Assembly (NCBI GenBank): GCA_003448025.1
Contig: DLXL01000568.1
Coordinates: 8,261 to 23,766 of the forward strand
Length of the DNA stretch: 15,506 nt
Origin: Saprospirales bacterium
GTDB lineage: Bacteria > Bacteroidota > Bacteroidia > Chitinophagales > Saprospiraceae
Reading direction: 5' to 3'
Below are positions 1 through 7,027 of the stretch, in pieces (the first letter of the stretch is position 1; each line of letters begins with the position of its first letter). The position numbers were made by a program, and so were the translations under genes. A model generated the notes under the pieces. That model saw only the letters and a program-made list of their open reading frames with translations, was not told where the DNA came from and made no database searches.

Positions 1-87
1 GTGAAGATCTTCCCTGATCAAAACCTCATCTTTGTAAAAGGAGCTGTTCCTGTTCACAAGGTAGCATACGTAATCATTGAAAAATAA
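1..87 (+). CDS. rplC: Ribosomal protein L3 (uL3), C-terminal end only
   Basis: The first 28 codons are in frame from base 1 and end at a TAA. They read as the C-terminus of L3, with the typical NLIFVKGAVPVHKVAYVIIE stretch. L3 is a large-subunit protein that binds 23S rRNA early in assembly and reaches toward the peptidyl transferase centre. The start and most of the protein lie upstream of the window. L3 directly before L4 is the normal S10-operon order, and the gap to rplD is 26 bases. The identification rests on this short match plus gene order. Confidence 0.9.
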   Translation: MKIFPDQNLIFVKGAVPVHKVAYVIIEK

Positions 88-113
88 CTCTTGACCTTTA
101 ATTTCTTGAGGAA

Positions 114-740
114 ATGAAAGTTTCGGTCTATAACATTAAAGGCGAAGACACCGGCCGCAAAGTTGAACTGCCGGCAGAGATCTTCGGAATCGAGCCACAC
201 CAGCATAGTGTATGGCTTGACGTGAAGCGCTATCTCGCAGCTCAACGCCAGGGTACTCATAAATCCAAGGAGCGCAGTGAAATGAGCGGCTCTACGCGTA
301 AACTGCACAAGCAAAAAGGCACAGGCGGTTCACGTAAAGGCGACATTAACAACCCGCTCTATCGTGGTGGTGGCCGTGTATTCGGTCCGCGCCCACGTAA
401 CTACGACATAGATGTAAATGCAAAAGTTAAGCGCCTCGCCCGTCGTAGCGCCCTTTCTGCAAAAGCCGCTGAAGGCGTAATCTATGTAGTGGAAGACTTC
501 TCTTTCGAAGCGCCAAAAACATCTGCTTTCATAGATATCCTGCGCAGCCTGAATGTAGACGGCAAAAAGCCGCTTACCGTTCTGCCAGCTTATGATCAGA
601 TCCTGTACAAGTCTTGTCGCAACATCGACCGCGCAGCTATCGCTCCGGCCAGCGACTTGAGCACGTACCAGATCCTCAACGCAGGCGCTCTGGTGATCGC
701 TGAAAGCGCTATCGTAAAGATCAAAGAAAACTGCGAATAA
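114..740 (+). CDS. rplD: Ribosomal protein L4 (uL4)
   Basis: A 208-residue protein of normal length for L4. L4 binds 23S rRNA, and its extended loop helps form the narrow part of the peptide exit tunnel. The basic, glycine-rich loop is visible at about residues 42-100 (KLHKQKGTGGSRKGD, then YRGGGRVFGPRPRNY), followed by the globular part with the late ALVIAESAI strand. The ATG at 114 is the first methionine after the L3 stop and gives the usual MKVSVYNIKGE start. In Escherichia coli L4 also represses its own operon by binding the S10 leader; that leader would be upstream of this window, so nothing can be said about it here. Confidence 0.97.
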   Translation: MKVSVYNIKGEDTGRKVELPAEIFGIEPHQHSVWLDVKRYLAAQRQGTHKSKERSEMSGSTRKLHKQKGTGGSRKGDINNPLYRGGGRVFGPRPRNYDIDVNAKVKRLARRSALSAKAAEGVIYVVEDFSFEAPKTSAFIDILRSLNVDGKKPLTVLPAYDQILYKSCRNIDRAAIAPASDLSTYQILNAGALVIAESAIVKIKENCE

Positions 741-753
741 CATACGTTGAACC

Positions 754-780
754 TTGGCTCTGATCCAGCATCAAAGCCAA
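754..780 (+). other. Hairpin in the rplD-rplW spacer
   Basis: TTGGCTCTGAT (754-764) faces ATCAAAGCCAA (770-780) around the loop CCAGC. Ten of eleven positions pair, with one C-A mismatch. No T-run follows, so it does not look like an intrinsic terminator. It could be an mRNA processing or stability element; the function is not known. Confidence 0.5.
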
Positions 781-805
781 CCGCCAACAGTCAATTGTAC
801 AAAAA

Positions 806-1111
806 ATGGCTAAGCAAATTTTGATCAAGCCCGTTATCACGGAAAAATCTACCAAACTCGCCGACAAGCGTGATACGTATGCTTTCGTGGTAAAGAAGGA
901 CGCCAATAAACTGGAGATCGGCGCTGCGGTTGAAAAAATGTTCAACGTAAGCGTAAAAGGAGTGAACACGGCTGTAATGCCGGGCAAACCCAAAGCACGC
1001 AGCAGCAAAACAGCCATCGTCCGCGGTTCCAAAAGCAGCTACAAAAAAGCTTATGTAACCCTGGCGCCAGGCGAAAGAATCGATTTCTTCGGAGACGAAC
1101 AATCATTGTAA
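806..1111 (+). CDS. rplW: Ribosomal protein L23 (uL23)
   Basis: A 101-residue protein, the normal size for L23. It opens with the family signature ILIKPVITEKST, followed by DTYAFVVKKDANKLEI and the VNTAVMPGKPKA loop. L23 sits at the mouth of the exit tunnel and is the docking site for trigger factor and the signal recognition particle. The ATG at 806 follows a run of six A's; there is no Shine-Dalgarno site, as usual in Bacteroidota. It lies 65 bases after rplD and 53 bases before rplB. Confidence 0.97.
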   Translation: MAKQILIKPVITEKSTKLADKRDTYAFVVKKDANKLEIGAAVEKMFNVSVKGVNTAVMPGKPKARSSKTAIVRGSKSSYKKAYVTLAPGERIDFFGDEQSL

Positions 1112-1121
1112 AACGAGCAAC

Positions 1122-1134
1122 AGGATCTAATCCT
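1122..1134 (+). other. Small hairpin in the rplW-rplB spacer
   Basis: AGGAT (1122-1126) and ATCCT (1130-1134) pair perfectly around the loop CTA. The stem is short and no T-run follows. It may be chance; it is listed because several other spacers of this operon also contain hairpins. Confidence 0.25.
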
Positions 1135-1164
1135 ATCACTCAAATATCATCACTGACATAAAAA

Positions 1165-1989
1165 ATGGCAGTTAAGAAATTCAATCCGCTTACGCCTGGC
1201 CAACGCTTTCGCGTAGCGGTTTCCAGAGATGAATTGACAAAGGGCGCTAAACCCGAAAAGTCCTTGCTGACAACGTTCGGCACAACGGGTGGTCGCAATT
1301 CGGATGGTCGTCGTACCATGCGTCAACGCGGCGGTGGTCACAAACGTCGCTACCGTTTCATTGATTTCAAGCGCGACAAACAAGGTCAGGCTACGGTAAA
1401 TTCTATTCAATACGATCCTTACCGCAGCGCCTATATCGCCCTGGTTACATATGCCGACGGCGAAAAGGCATACATCCTGGCTCCAAAGGGTATGGAAGTT
1501 GGGCAAGTGATAGAATCCGGTCGTGGAGCTGCTCCTGAAAACGGAAACTGTCTCTACCTCGCCGAAGTGCCACTCGGTGCTATCCTGCACAATATCGAAT
1601 TGCAACCCGGCCAGGGCGGCAAACTCGTTCGCAGTGCCGGTGTTAGCGCAGTGATGATGGGTCGCGAAGATCGTCATGCGGTATTGCGCATGCCTTCCGG
1701 TGAAGTTCGTCGTATCCTGCTTACTTGCCGTGCAACCATCGGTACAGTAGGTAACGCCGACCACAACCTGGAAATCATGGGTAAAGCAGGCCGTAACCGT
1801 TGGAAAGGCTGGCGCCCACGTGTTCGTCCAGTAGTGATGAACCCCGTAGATCACCCGATGGGTGGTGGCGAAGGTCGCGCTTCCGGTGGTCACCCACGTA
1901 CCCGTAAAGGCTTCAAGTCTAAAGGCGCTAAGACGCGTAGCAAGACTAAAGCTTCTAACGCGCTCATCATTAGCCGCAAATCGAAATAA
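1165..1989 (+). CDS. rplB: Ribosomal protein L2 (uL2)
   Basis: A 274-residue protein, full length for L2. L2 is a primary 23S rRNA binder needed for joining the subunits and for peptidyl transferase activity. The N-terminal OB-fold region (about 35-120, with [18 protein letters not shown]) is followed by the SH3-like region (about 125-195). The C-terminal extension carries the conserved [13 protein letters not shown] at residues 226-238, whose His230 matches the conserved histidine near the catalytic centre in E. coli. The basic tail is [18 protein letters not shown]. The ATG at 1165 follows ACATAAAAA and gives the standard [14 protein letters not shown] start. A long open frame on the opposite strand is a shadow of this gene's codon bias. 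Confidence 0.98.
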   Translation: MAVKKFNPLTPGQRFRVAVSRDELTKGAKPEKSLLTTFGTTGGRNSDGRRTMRQRGGGHKRRYRFIDFKRDKQGQATVNSIQYDPYRSAYIALVTYADGEKAYILAPKGMEVGQVIESGRGAAPENGNCLYLAEVPLGAILHNIELQPGQGGKLVRSAGVSAVMMGREDRHAVLRMPSGEVRRILLTCRATIGTVGNADHNLEIMGKAGRNRWKGWRPRVRPVVMNPVDHPMGGGEGRASGGHPRTRKGFKSKGAKTRSKTKASNALIISRKSK

Positions 1990-2044
1990 CATTCGGAACG
2001 GCTAATAACTCAACCATAAACATCAACGCATCAAACATAATTGT

Positions 2045-2311
2045 ATGCCGCGTTCACTTAAAAAAGGCCCTTATATCCACCACTCGCTGTTGGCTAAGGT
2101 CGAAAAAGCAAAGCAGAGCAATCGCAAACAGGTAATTAAAACCTGGAGCCGCTCTTCGATGATTATCCCTGATATGGTGGGCGAAACCATCGCAGTGCAT
2201 AACGGCAAAACCTTCGTTCCGGTATTCGTTACCGAAAACATGGTTGGTCATAAACTCGGAGAATTCTCTCCTACGCGTAACTTCCGTGGTCACGGAGGCA
2301 ACAGAAAATAA
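2045..2311 (+). CDS. rpsS: Ribosomal protein S19 (uS19)
   Basis: An 88-residue protein, the usual size for S19. It has the diagnostic [19 protein letters not shown] start and the [18 protein letters not shown] end. S19 forms a pair with S13 in the head of the small subunit and contacts the A-site and P-site region. The spacer from rplB (55 bases) shows no clear structure. Gene order L2-S19-L22 is the universal one. Confidence 0.97.
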   Translation: MPRSLKKGPYIHHSLLAKVEKAKQSNRKQVIKTWSRSSMIIPDMVGETIAVHNGKTFVPVFVTENMVGHKLGEFSPTRNFRGHGGNRK

Positions 2312-2354
2312 ACTTTGACTTTAGATATAGGATTCCGGACATTAGACCTTAATT

Positions 2355-2387
2355 GTCCAACGTCCAACAGTCCAACAGTCCAACGTC
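2355..2387 (+). repeat. GTCCAAC heptamer array in the rpsS-rplV spacer
   Basis: Four exact copies of GTCCAAC lie at 2355-2361, 2362-2368, 2370-2376 and 2378-2384, followed by a partial GTC. Copies two and three, and three and four, are separated by one A, so the period is 7, 8, 8. The array ends 7 bases before the rplV start codon. A GGACA at 2337-2341 could pair with a TGTCC at 2354-2358 at the edge of the array. It resembles the heptamer element before rplN in design but not in sequence. Confidence 0.85.
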
Positions 2388-2394
2388 TTTAACA

Positions 2395-2760
2395 ATGGAA
2401 GCAGTAGCAAAACTGAGAAACGTCCCAATGTCACCACGCAAAATGCGTTTGGTAGTGGACAATATTCGCGGCAAAAAAGTGGTGGATGCCTTGGGCATCT
2501 TGCGCTACACCAACAAAGAAGCAGCTATCTGGCTGGAGAAACTGGTGCTGTCTGCCGTAAGCAACTGGGAGCAGAAAACTGATCAGGTAGGCGGAGCCGA
2601 CGAGTTTGATCTGGTGATCAAAACCGCGTTCGTTGATCCGGGTTCTATCATCTATCGCTTCCTTCCGGCGCCACAAGGCCGCGCATACCGCGTTCGTAAG
2701 CGTCGCAACCACGTAACCATCGTAGTTGAAAATCGCGTAGCCCTCGAAGGAGAAGCATAA
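2395..2760 (+). CDS. rplV: Ribosomal protein L22 (uL22)
   Basis: Taken from the ATG at 2395 this is a 121-residue protein. L22 lines the exit tunnel with a long beta-hairpin. The helical core is RNVPMSPRKMRLVVDNIRGK (residues 8-27), and the hairpin is the C-terminal PGSIIYRFLPAPQGRAYRV stretch with its basic tip, followed by NHVTIVVENR. An in-frame TTG at 2353 would add 14 residues, but these only translate the GTCCAAC repeat and have no family support. The ATG preceded by TTTAACA is therefore preferred. The DQVGGADEFD insertion-like loop between the core helix and the hairpin is mildly long and acidic. Confidence 0.96.
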   Translation: MEAVAKLRNVPMSPRKMRLVVDNIRGKKVVDALGILRYTNKEAAIWLEKLVLSAVSNWEQKTDQVGGADEFDLVIKTAFVDPGSIIYRFLPAPQGRAYRVRKRRNHVTIVVENRVALEGEA

Positions 2761-2807
2761 GCGACTGAAATTCAATCATTTGTACCATCTCTCATTCAGA
2801 CAAGATA

Positions 2808-3689
2808 ATGGGTCAAAAAGCAAATCCGATCGGTAACCGTCTAGGCATCATCCGTGGTTGGGACTCCAACTGGTACGCCGATAAAGATTACGGTCTTAAA
2901 GTAGTAGAGGATGAAAAAATCCGCGCCTACCTCCGTGCACGTCGTCCAAAAACAGCTACGGCCGATCCACGTGACCGCAACAAACCAGTGCAAAACGGTA
3001 TCAGCCGTATTGCTATCGAGCGCACCATGCGCCGTGTTACCGTAACCATCCACACCAGCCGTCCCGGTATTATTATCGGTAAAGGTGGTAAAGAGGTTGA
3101 CCTGATTAAAGAAGAATTGAAGCTCCTCACAGGAAAAGATATCCAGATTAACATCTTCGAGATCCGCAAGCCTGAATTGGATGCCAATATAGTAGGCGAA
3201 CAAATCGCCAAGCAAATCGAAGCCCGTATCAACCACCGTCGTGCCATTAAAGGCGCTATCCAGGGCACTATGCGTGCTGGTGGAGAAGGTATCAAAGTTC
3301 GTATCAGCGGACGTGTTGGTGGCGCGGAGATTGCCCGTACGGAAGAATACAAAGAAGGACGTACTCCTTTGCACACCTTCCGCGCGGATATTGATTACGC
3401 TTTGGTAGAAGCTCAAACCGTATACGGTAAGATCGGTATCAAAGTATGGCTCTTTAAAGGCGAAGTACTCCAGAAGCGTGAACTGACTCCGTTCGCAGCG
3501 GCAGAAGGCACAGGTGGTGATCGTCGTGATGAGCGTCGTGACGATCGTCGCGGAGGTGATGATCGTCGCGGAGGTGGAGATCGTCGCGATCGTCGCGAAG
3601 GCGGCGGCGGCGGTGACCGTCGAGGCGGAGGTGGAGATCGCCGCGGAGGTGGAGATCGCCGCGGAGGTGGCGGCGGTGGTCGCCGATAA
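2808..3689 (+). CDS. rpsC: Ribosomal protein S3 (uS3) with a loop insertion and an Arg/Gly-rich tail
   Basis: A 293-residue protein; E. coli S3 is 233. S3 forms part of the mRNA entry channel and helicase in the head of the small subunit. Normal parts: [20 protein letters not shown] start; type II KH domain with [13 protein letters not shown] and GXXG at residues 91-94; and the C-terminal domain with [20 protein letters not shown] and [10 protein letters not shown]. Two departures are visible. Residues about 46-64 ([19 protein letters not shown]) replace what is normally a five-residue loop before ISRIAIER, an apparent gain of about 14. From about residue 233 a tail of GDRR, DERR and RRGGG units runs to the end, encoded partly by an 18-base tandem repeat. 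RG-rich S3 tails occur in related Bacteroidota. Confidence 0.96.
   Translation: MGQKANPIGNRLGIIRGWDSNWYADKDYGLKVVEDEKIRAYLRARRPKTATADPRDRNKPVQNGISRIAIERTMRRVTVTIHTSRPGIIIGKGGKEVDLIKEELKLLTGKDIQINIFEIRKPELDANIVGEQIAKQIEARINHRRAIKGAIQGTMRAGGEGIKVRISGRVGGAEIARTEEYKEGRTPLHTFRADIDYALVEAQTVYGKIGIKVWLFKGEVLQKRELTPFAAAEGTGGDRRDERRDDRRGGDDRRGGGDRRDRREGGGGGDRRGGGGDRRGGGDRRGGGGGGRR
3627..3670 (+). repeat. 18-base tandem repeat coding the end of the S3 tail
   Basis: The unit GGAGGTGGAGATCGCCGC occurs at 3627-3644 and 3645-3662, and its first 8 bases recur at 3663-3670. It encodes GGGDRR hexapeptides in frame. The flanking stretch from 3514 has related but more diverged units built on GATCGTCG. Because the unit is a multiple of three, copy-number change would lengthen or shorten the tail without breaking the gene. 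Confidence 0.8.
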
Positions 3690-3702
3690 ACAACCATAAA
3701 AA

Positions 3703-3730
3703 AAGGAGCCTCATTAAACGTGAACTCCTT
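3703..3730 (+). other. Hairpin in the rpsC-rplP spacer
   Basis: AAGGAG (3703-3708) pairs with CTCCTT (3725-3730). Inside it, TCA and TGA can pair after a small internal loop. The AAAAAAAGGAG run looks like a Shine-Dalgarno site, but it is some 65 bases from the rplP start, so it cannot act as one for that gene. Function unknown. Confidence 0.35.
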
Positions 3731-3774
3731 GGTATTCAAACATTGATTGACAGGCTTTTAAATTCATCCAGACG

Positions 3775-4194
3775 ATGTTACAGCCCAAGCGTCAGAAATA
3801 TCGCAAACAGCACAAAGGCCGCAACAGCGGTATTGCTTTCAAAGGCAGTTCGATTTCATTCGGCTCCTTTGCTCTCAAATCCCTGGAGTACGGCCGTTTA
3901 ACGAGCCGTCAGATCGAAGCGGCACGTATCGCACTTACCCGTAACATGAAACGTGAGGGTAAGGTTTGGATCCGCGTATTCCCGGATAAACCCCTTACGG
4001 CCAAGCCAGCCGAGGTACGTATGGGTAAGGGTAAAGGTGCAGTGGATCATTACGTTGCAGAAATTCAACCAGGCCGTATTATCTTCGAAATCGAAGGTGT
4101 TAGCCCTGAAATTGCCCATGCTTCCCTTCGTTTGGGCGCTCAAAAGCTCCCGGTGCTTTGCAAAACCGTAACGCGCCACGACTACGAAGGATAA
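3775..4194 (+). CDS. rplP: Ribosomal protein L16 (uL16)
   Basis: A 139-residue protein, normal for L16. The start [17 protein letters not shown] is the standard family opening. The conserved loop [19 protein letters not shown] is at residues 77-95, with Arg82 matching the arginine that is hydroxylated in E. coli L16. L16 binds 23S rRNA near the A-site tRNA elbow and is a late assembly protein. The ATG at 3775 lacks a Shine-Dalgarno site. The stop is followed at once by ATTGACCACA, a sequence seen again before rpsK and rpsD. Confidence 0.97.
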   Translation: MLQPKRQKYRKQHKGRNSGIAFKGSSISFGSFALKSLEYGRLTSRQIEAARIALTRNMKREGKVWIRVFPDKPLTAKPAEVRMGKGKGAVDHYVAEIQPGRIIFEIEGVSPEIAHASLRLGAQKLPVLCKTVTRHDYEG

Positions 4195-4221
4195 ATTGAC
4201 CACAATAGCACATTAAATACC

Positions 4222-4482
4222 ATGGCAAAGGAAATATTGAACCTCGTTGATATGACTGACGACCAGCTCCTGAGTGAACTGGCCAGTGCAGAACAGGAGT
4301 ATCAGCAACTGAAGTTCGACCATGCGGCCAAAGGCATTGGCAACCCAATGGAAATCCGTGAACTGCGTCGCAATGTTGCACGTATCCTCACAGAAGGCCG
4401 TCGCCGCGAAATCGCAGCCATGAGCGCTGAAGAACTCGAATTGCGCAGCAAACTTCGCGCCCGTCGCCGCAGAAACCGTTGA
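4222..4482 (+). CDS. rpmC: Ribosomal protein L29 (uL29) with a basic C-terminal extension
   Basis: An 86-residue protein; typical L29 is about 63-70. The helical hairpin core is clear: LVDMTDDQLLSELASAEQEY for the first helix, then the FDHAAKGIGNPMEIRELRRN turn and ARILTEGRRREI. About 20 further residues follow and end in LRARRRRNR. L29 sits next to L23 at the exit tunnel and helps form the trigger factor and signal recognition particle site. The stop is TGA, one of two in the window. The position between L16 and S17 is the universal one. Confidence 0.95.
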   Translation: MAKEILNLVDMTDDQLLSELASAEQEYQQLKFDHAAKGIGNPMEIRELRRNVARILTEGRRREIAAMSAEELELRSKLRARRRRNR

Positions 4483-4529
4483 ATCAGTTTTCAACAACAC
4501 ACATTGCACAACTAATTACATCTCGATAG

Positions 4530-4793
4530 ATGGAAGCAGTAGAAAGAAAACTTCGCAAACAAAAAACAGGGGTTGTGGTATCCACTAAAATGGATAAAAC
4601 CATCACTGTAAAAGTCGAACGCCGACTTATGCACCCGCTTTATGGAAAATTCGTAAAGCGTTCCAAGAAGTTCTTCGCACACGACGAAGAGAACACTTGC
4701 AACGCGGGTGATGTGGTTCGTATCATGGAAACCCGTCCGCTCAGCAAAATGAAACGCTGGCGCCTGGTCGAAATCGTTGAAAGAGCGAAGTAA
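4530..4793 (+). CDS. rpsQ: Ribosomal protein S17 (uS17)
   Basis: An 87-residue protein of normal length. The OB-fold is shown by [19 protein letters not shown], then [19 protein letters not shown] and the conserved [21 protein letters not shown]17 binds the 5' domain of 16S rRNA early in assembly. It is 47 bases after rpmC. It is followed by the unusual 93-base repeat element that separates it from rplN. Confidence 0.97.
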   Translation: MEAVERKLRKQKTGVVVSTKMDKTITVKVERRLMHPLYGKFVKRSKKFFAHDEENTCNAGDVVRIMETRPLSKMKRWRLVEIVERAK

Positions 4794-4799
4794 ATAACC

Positions 4800-4892
4800 A
4801 CGGCATGCGGCTTACGGCCTACGGCTCACGGCACACGGTTTAAACCACCGTCCACCGTCCACCGTCTACCGTCAACCGTCAACCGTCAACCG
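4800..4892 (+). repeat. Two opposed heptamer arrays around a palindrome, before rplN
   Basis: The left half has six heptamers beginning ACGG (once GCGG) at exactly 7-base steps: 4800, 4807, 4814, 4821, 4828, 4835. The right half has ACCG at exactly 7-base steps: 4847, 4854, 4861, 4868, 4875, 4882, 4889, mostly as ACCGTCN. Between them is the perfect 10-base palindrome GGTTTAAACC (4837-4846). Each ACGG can pair in register with a CCGT of the right half, giving six short stems separated by 3-by-3 internal loops. The innermost stem is five pairs (4835-4839 with 4847-4851). No coding potential fits. It ends 11 bases before the rplN ATG. Confidence 0.9.
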
Positions 4893-4903
4893 AATAAAAA
4901 GTC

Positions 4904-5272
4904 ATGATTCAACAAGAGTCTCGATTGAATGTGGCCGATAACTCCGGCGCGAAAGAAGTGCTCTGCATCCGTGTGCTGGGCCACACCCGCCAACGCTATG
5001 CTGGCGTAGGCGACAAAATTGTTGTGTCTGTAAAGGATGCATCTTCCAGCGGCGCAATCAAAAAGGGCACGGTTTCTAAAGCAGTTATCGTGCGTACCCG
5101 CAAAGAGCTTCGCCGCAAGGATGGTTCATACATCCGTTTCGACGATAATGCGGTGGTGCTGCTAAACGCCTCTGACGAGCCGCGCGGCACCCGTATCTTC
5201 GGCCCGGTAGCTCGTGAATTGCGCGATAAGGATTACATGCGTATTGTATCCCTTGCCCCGGAAGTGCTCTAA
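4904..5272 (+). CDS. rplN: Ribosomal protein L14 (uL14)
   Basis: A 122-residue protein, exactly the common L14 length. It starts with the signature [19 protein letters not shown] and contains [16 protein letters not shown], then [20 protein letters not shown] and [12 protein letters not shown]14 binds 23S rRNA and forms an intersubunit bridge with 16S rRNA. It is the first gene of the spc section. The ATG follows AATAAAAAGTC, and most of the upstream spacer is the heptamer element. Confidence 0.98.
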   Translation: MIQQESRLNVADNSGAKEVLCIRVLGHTRQRYAGVGDKIVVSVKDASSSGAIKKGTVSKAVIVRTRKELRRKDGSYIRFDDNAVVLLNASDEPRGTRIFGPVARELRDKDYMRIVSLAPEVL

Positions 5273-5299
5273 ATACTCATAAATTCAACCATTCTTGAA

Positions 5300-5647
5300 A
5301 TGGCTACGAAGAAAAATTCTGTAAAACGCTTTGCGCCAAAACTACATATCCGGAAAGGAGACAATGTAGTGGTTATTTCTGGCGACGATAAGGGAAAGAA
5401 GGGCGAAGTCCTTCAGGTCTTTCCTGACCTAAACCGCGCTATTGTGCAGGGCGTTCGCATTGTAAAAAAACACGTAAAGGCTACTCAAACGGAGTCTGGC
5501 GGTATCCAGGAAATGGAAGCCAGCATTCATGTTTCGAACCTCTCTCACGTGGATCCTAAAAGCGGCGAAGCAACGCGCATTGGCCGCCGTGAAGAAAAAG
5601 GTGAGCGCGTACGCTTTTCTAAAAAATCCGGTAACGTCATTAAGTAA
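5300..5647 (+). CDS. rplX: Ribosomal protein L24 (uL24)
   Basis: A 115-residue protein. The KOW motif is clear at about residues 17-45 ([20 protein letters not shown]), followed by [15 protein letters not shown] and the family's [21 protein letters not shown]24 is one of the first proteins to bind 23S rRNA. The stop codon shares its last A with the rplE ATG (TAATG), the tightest junction in the window, suggesting translational coupling. It starts 27 bases after rplN. Confidence 0.97.
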   Translation: MATKKNSVKRFAPKLHIRKGDNVVVISGDDKGKKGEVLQVFPDLNRAIVQGVRIVKKHVKATQTESGGIQEMEASIHVSNLSHVDPKSGEATRIGRREEKGERVRFSKKSGNVIK

Positions 5648-6198
5648 TGAAATACGTACCTCGTCTTAAGACAAAATATCAGAACGATGTAGTTCCTGCT
5701 TTGATGAAGCAATTCAACTACTCCTCTGTGATGCAGGTTCCCCGCATCGAAAAAATCTGCATTAACCAGGGTATTGGTGATGCCACTGGCGACAAGAAGC
5801 TTGTGGATAATGCAGCTGCTGAACTCTCCATCATCGTAGGCCAGAAAGCGGTTTCTACGAAGGCAAAGAAATCAGTATCTAACTTTAAACTCCGTGAAGG
5901 TATGCCAATCGGCGTTCGGGTAACGCTGCGTGGTGAGCGGATGTATGAGTTCCTGGATCGTTTCCTTAATATCTCACTCCCGCGTGTACGTGACTTCCGT
6001 GGGGTGAATGATAAGTCATTCGATGGTCGTGGTAACTATAGCATGGGCATCACGGAACAGATTATCTTCCCTGAAATTGACATCGAAAAGGTGAGCAAAA
6101 TCATGGGTATGGACATCAGTTTCGTAACCACTGCCAATACGGATGCAGAAGCGTATGCCCTGTTGAAAGAACTGGGTATGCCATTCTACAAAAAATAA
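5647..6198 (+). CDS. rplE: Ribosomal protein L5 (uL5)
   Basis: A 183-residue protein of normal length. L5 binds 5S rRNA and sits at the central protuberance touching P-site tRNA. Visible motifs are [14 protein letters not shown] (about 31-44), [17 protein letters not shown] (80-96), [10 protein letters not shown] (111-120) and [20 protein letters not shown] (125-144). The ATG at 5647 overlaps the rplX stop by one base, so no independent ribosome binding site is possible and coupling to L24 is likely. Confidence 0.98.
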   Translation: MKYVPRLKTKYQNDVVPALMKQFNYSSVMQVPRIEKICINQGIGDATGDKKLVDNAAAELSIIVGQKAVSTKAKKSVSNFKLREGMPIGVRVTLRGERMYEFLDRFLNISLPRVRDFRGVNDKSFDGRGNYSMGITEQIIFPEIDIEKVSKIMGMDISFVTTANTDAEAYALLKELGMPFYKK

Positions 6199-6231
6199 CT
6201 CAGACTCTCATTTTCAACGACATAAAGCAAT

Positions 6232-6501
6232 ATGGCAAAGAAATCCGTCATTGCCCGCGAAAATAAACGCAAGCGCATGGTAGCCAAATATGCGGAAATC
6301 CGCAAACAGCTTAAAGAAGCTGGCGACTATGATGCACTGGACAAGCTTCCGCGTAACGCCAATCCGATCCGCCTGCACAATCGCTGCCTGCTGACCGGCC
6401 GTCCGAAAGGATACATGCGCAAATTCGGTATTTGCCGTGTTAAGTTCCGCGAAATGGCATTGTACGGCAAAATACCAGGCGTAACCAAAGCCTCCTGGTA
6501 A
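6232..6501 (+). CDS. rpsN: Ribosomal protein S14 (uS14), zinc-free form
   Basis: An 89-residue S14. S14 binds 16S rRNA in the head of the small subunit. The conserved C-terminal part reads [20 protein letters not shown] then ICRVKFRE. In zinc-binding S14 two CXXC pairs hold the metal; here each pair keeps only its first cysteine (Cys52, Cys68), and the partners are Thr55 and Lys71. It should therefore not bind zinc in the usual way. It lies 33 bases after rplE in the universal spc order. Confidence 0.97.
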   Translation: MAKKSVIARENKRKRMVAKYAEIRKQLKEAGDYDALDKLPRNANPIRLHNRCLLTGRPKGYMRKFGICRVKFREMALYGKIPGVTKASW

Positions 6502-6510
6502 GATTCTACT

Positions 6511-6550
6511 GACCTCCAATTGTGCTTTTTTTATGGGGCATTTGGAAGTC
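6511..6550 (+). other. Hairpin in the rpsN-rpsH spacer
   Basis: GACCTCCAA (6511-6519) pairs with TTGGAAGTC (6542-6550) at eight of nine positions. Inside, GTGC (6522-6525) can pair with GCAT (6538-6541), one pair being G-T. The loop holds a run of seven T's. The T-run is inside the loop rather than after the stem, so this is not a standard terminator. Confidence 0.45.
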
Positions 6551-6584
6551 GACCATCCAACAACTATCAACAACTTTAGATAAA

Positions 6585-6995
6585 ATGCACGTCACCGACC
6601 CGATAGCAGACTATCTCACCCGCATCCGCAATGCGCAAATGGCGGGGCATCGTATCGTCGAGATTCCAGCTTCGCGTATCAAGAAATCCATGACGGAGAT
6701 CTTGTATGACCAAGGGTATATTCTCAAGTACACCTTTGAGGAAAAGACGCCGGAAAACAAGCAGGGTCTTATCAAAATTGCCCTGAAATACGATCCGTCT
6801 ACCAAACAGCCGGTCATCCGTGAACTCGTACGTGTAAGCCGTCCAGGCTTGCGTAAGTTTTCTGGAGCTGGCGATATTCCTCGTATTATCAATGGCTTGG
6901 GCATTATGATTGTGTCCACGTCTAAAGGGGTGATGACCGACAAAAAAGCACGCGATCTCAACGTAGGCGGCGAGCTTATTTGTTACATCAGCTAA
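6585..6995 (+). CDS. rpsH: Ribosomal protein S8 (uS8)
   Basis: A 136-residue protein from the ATG at 6585, close to the usual 130-132. It begins [18 protein letters not shown] and ends with [20 protein letters not shown] followed by LICYIS, both diagnostic. S8 is a primary binder of the 16S central domain and in E. coli represses the spc operon through an rRNA-like site near the L5 start. The open frame extends upstream to a GTG at 6522, but those 21 residues translate the spacer hairpin and are not family sequence, so the ATG is chosen. Confidence 0.97.
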   Translation: MHVTDPIADYLTRIRNAQMAGHRIVEIPASRIKKSMTEILYDQGYILKYTFEEKTPENKQGLIKIALKYDPSTKQPVIRELVRVSRPGLRKFSGAGDIPRIINGLGIMIVSTSKGVMTDKKARDLNVGGELICYIS

Positions 6996-7027
6996 TTTCT
7001 ACAAGAACTTTAAGAACACTCTGCGAT

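Noticed and set aside
1150..1992. A 280-codon open frame on the minus strand opposite rplB
   Set aside because: It mirrors the rplB frame almost exactly; strong codon bias in rplB keeps the opposite strand free of stops. The translation resembles no known protein and the gene beneath is certain.
2299..2330. AAACTTTGAC at the end of rpsS as an internal promoter
   Set aside because: It resembles TAnnTTTG with one mismatch, but no TTTG lies at a fitting distance upstream.
2353..2394. TTG start 14 codons upstream for rplV
   Set aside because: The extra residues translate the GTCCAAC repeat; the ATG at 2395 gives the usual L22 start with an A-rich leader.
3413..3739. Minus-strand Pro/Arg/Ser-rich and plus-strand Val/Ala/Glu-rich frames in the end of rpsC
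   Set aside because: These are other-frame readings of the repetitive GDRR tail and carry only its low complexity.
4800..4892. The regular repeats before rplN considered as a CRISPR array
   Set aside because: Units are seven bases long with no unique spacers, and no cas genes are near.
6522..6584. Upstream GTG start for rpsH
   Set aside because: It would translate the spacer hairpin; the family start is the ATG at 6585.
6980..7027. Upstream ATG start for rplF inside rpsH
   Set aside because: The added 16 residues match no L6 sequence and overlap rpsH; MSRIGK at 7028 is the standard start.
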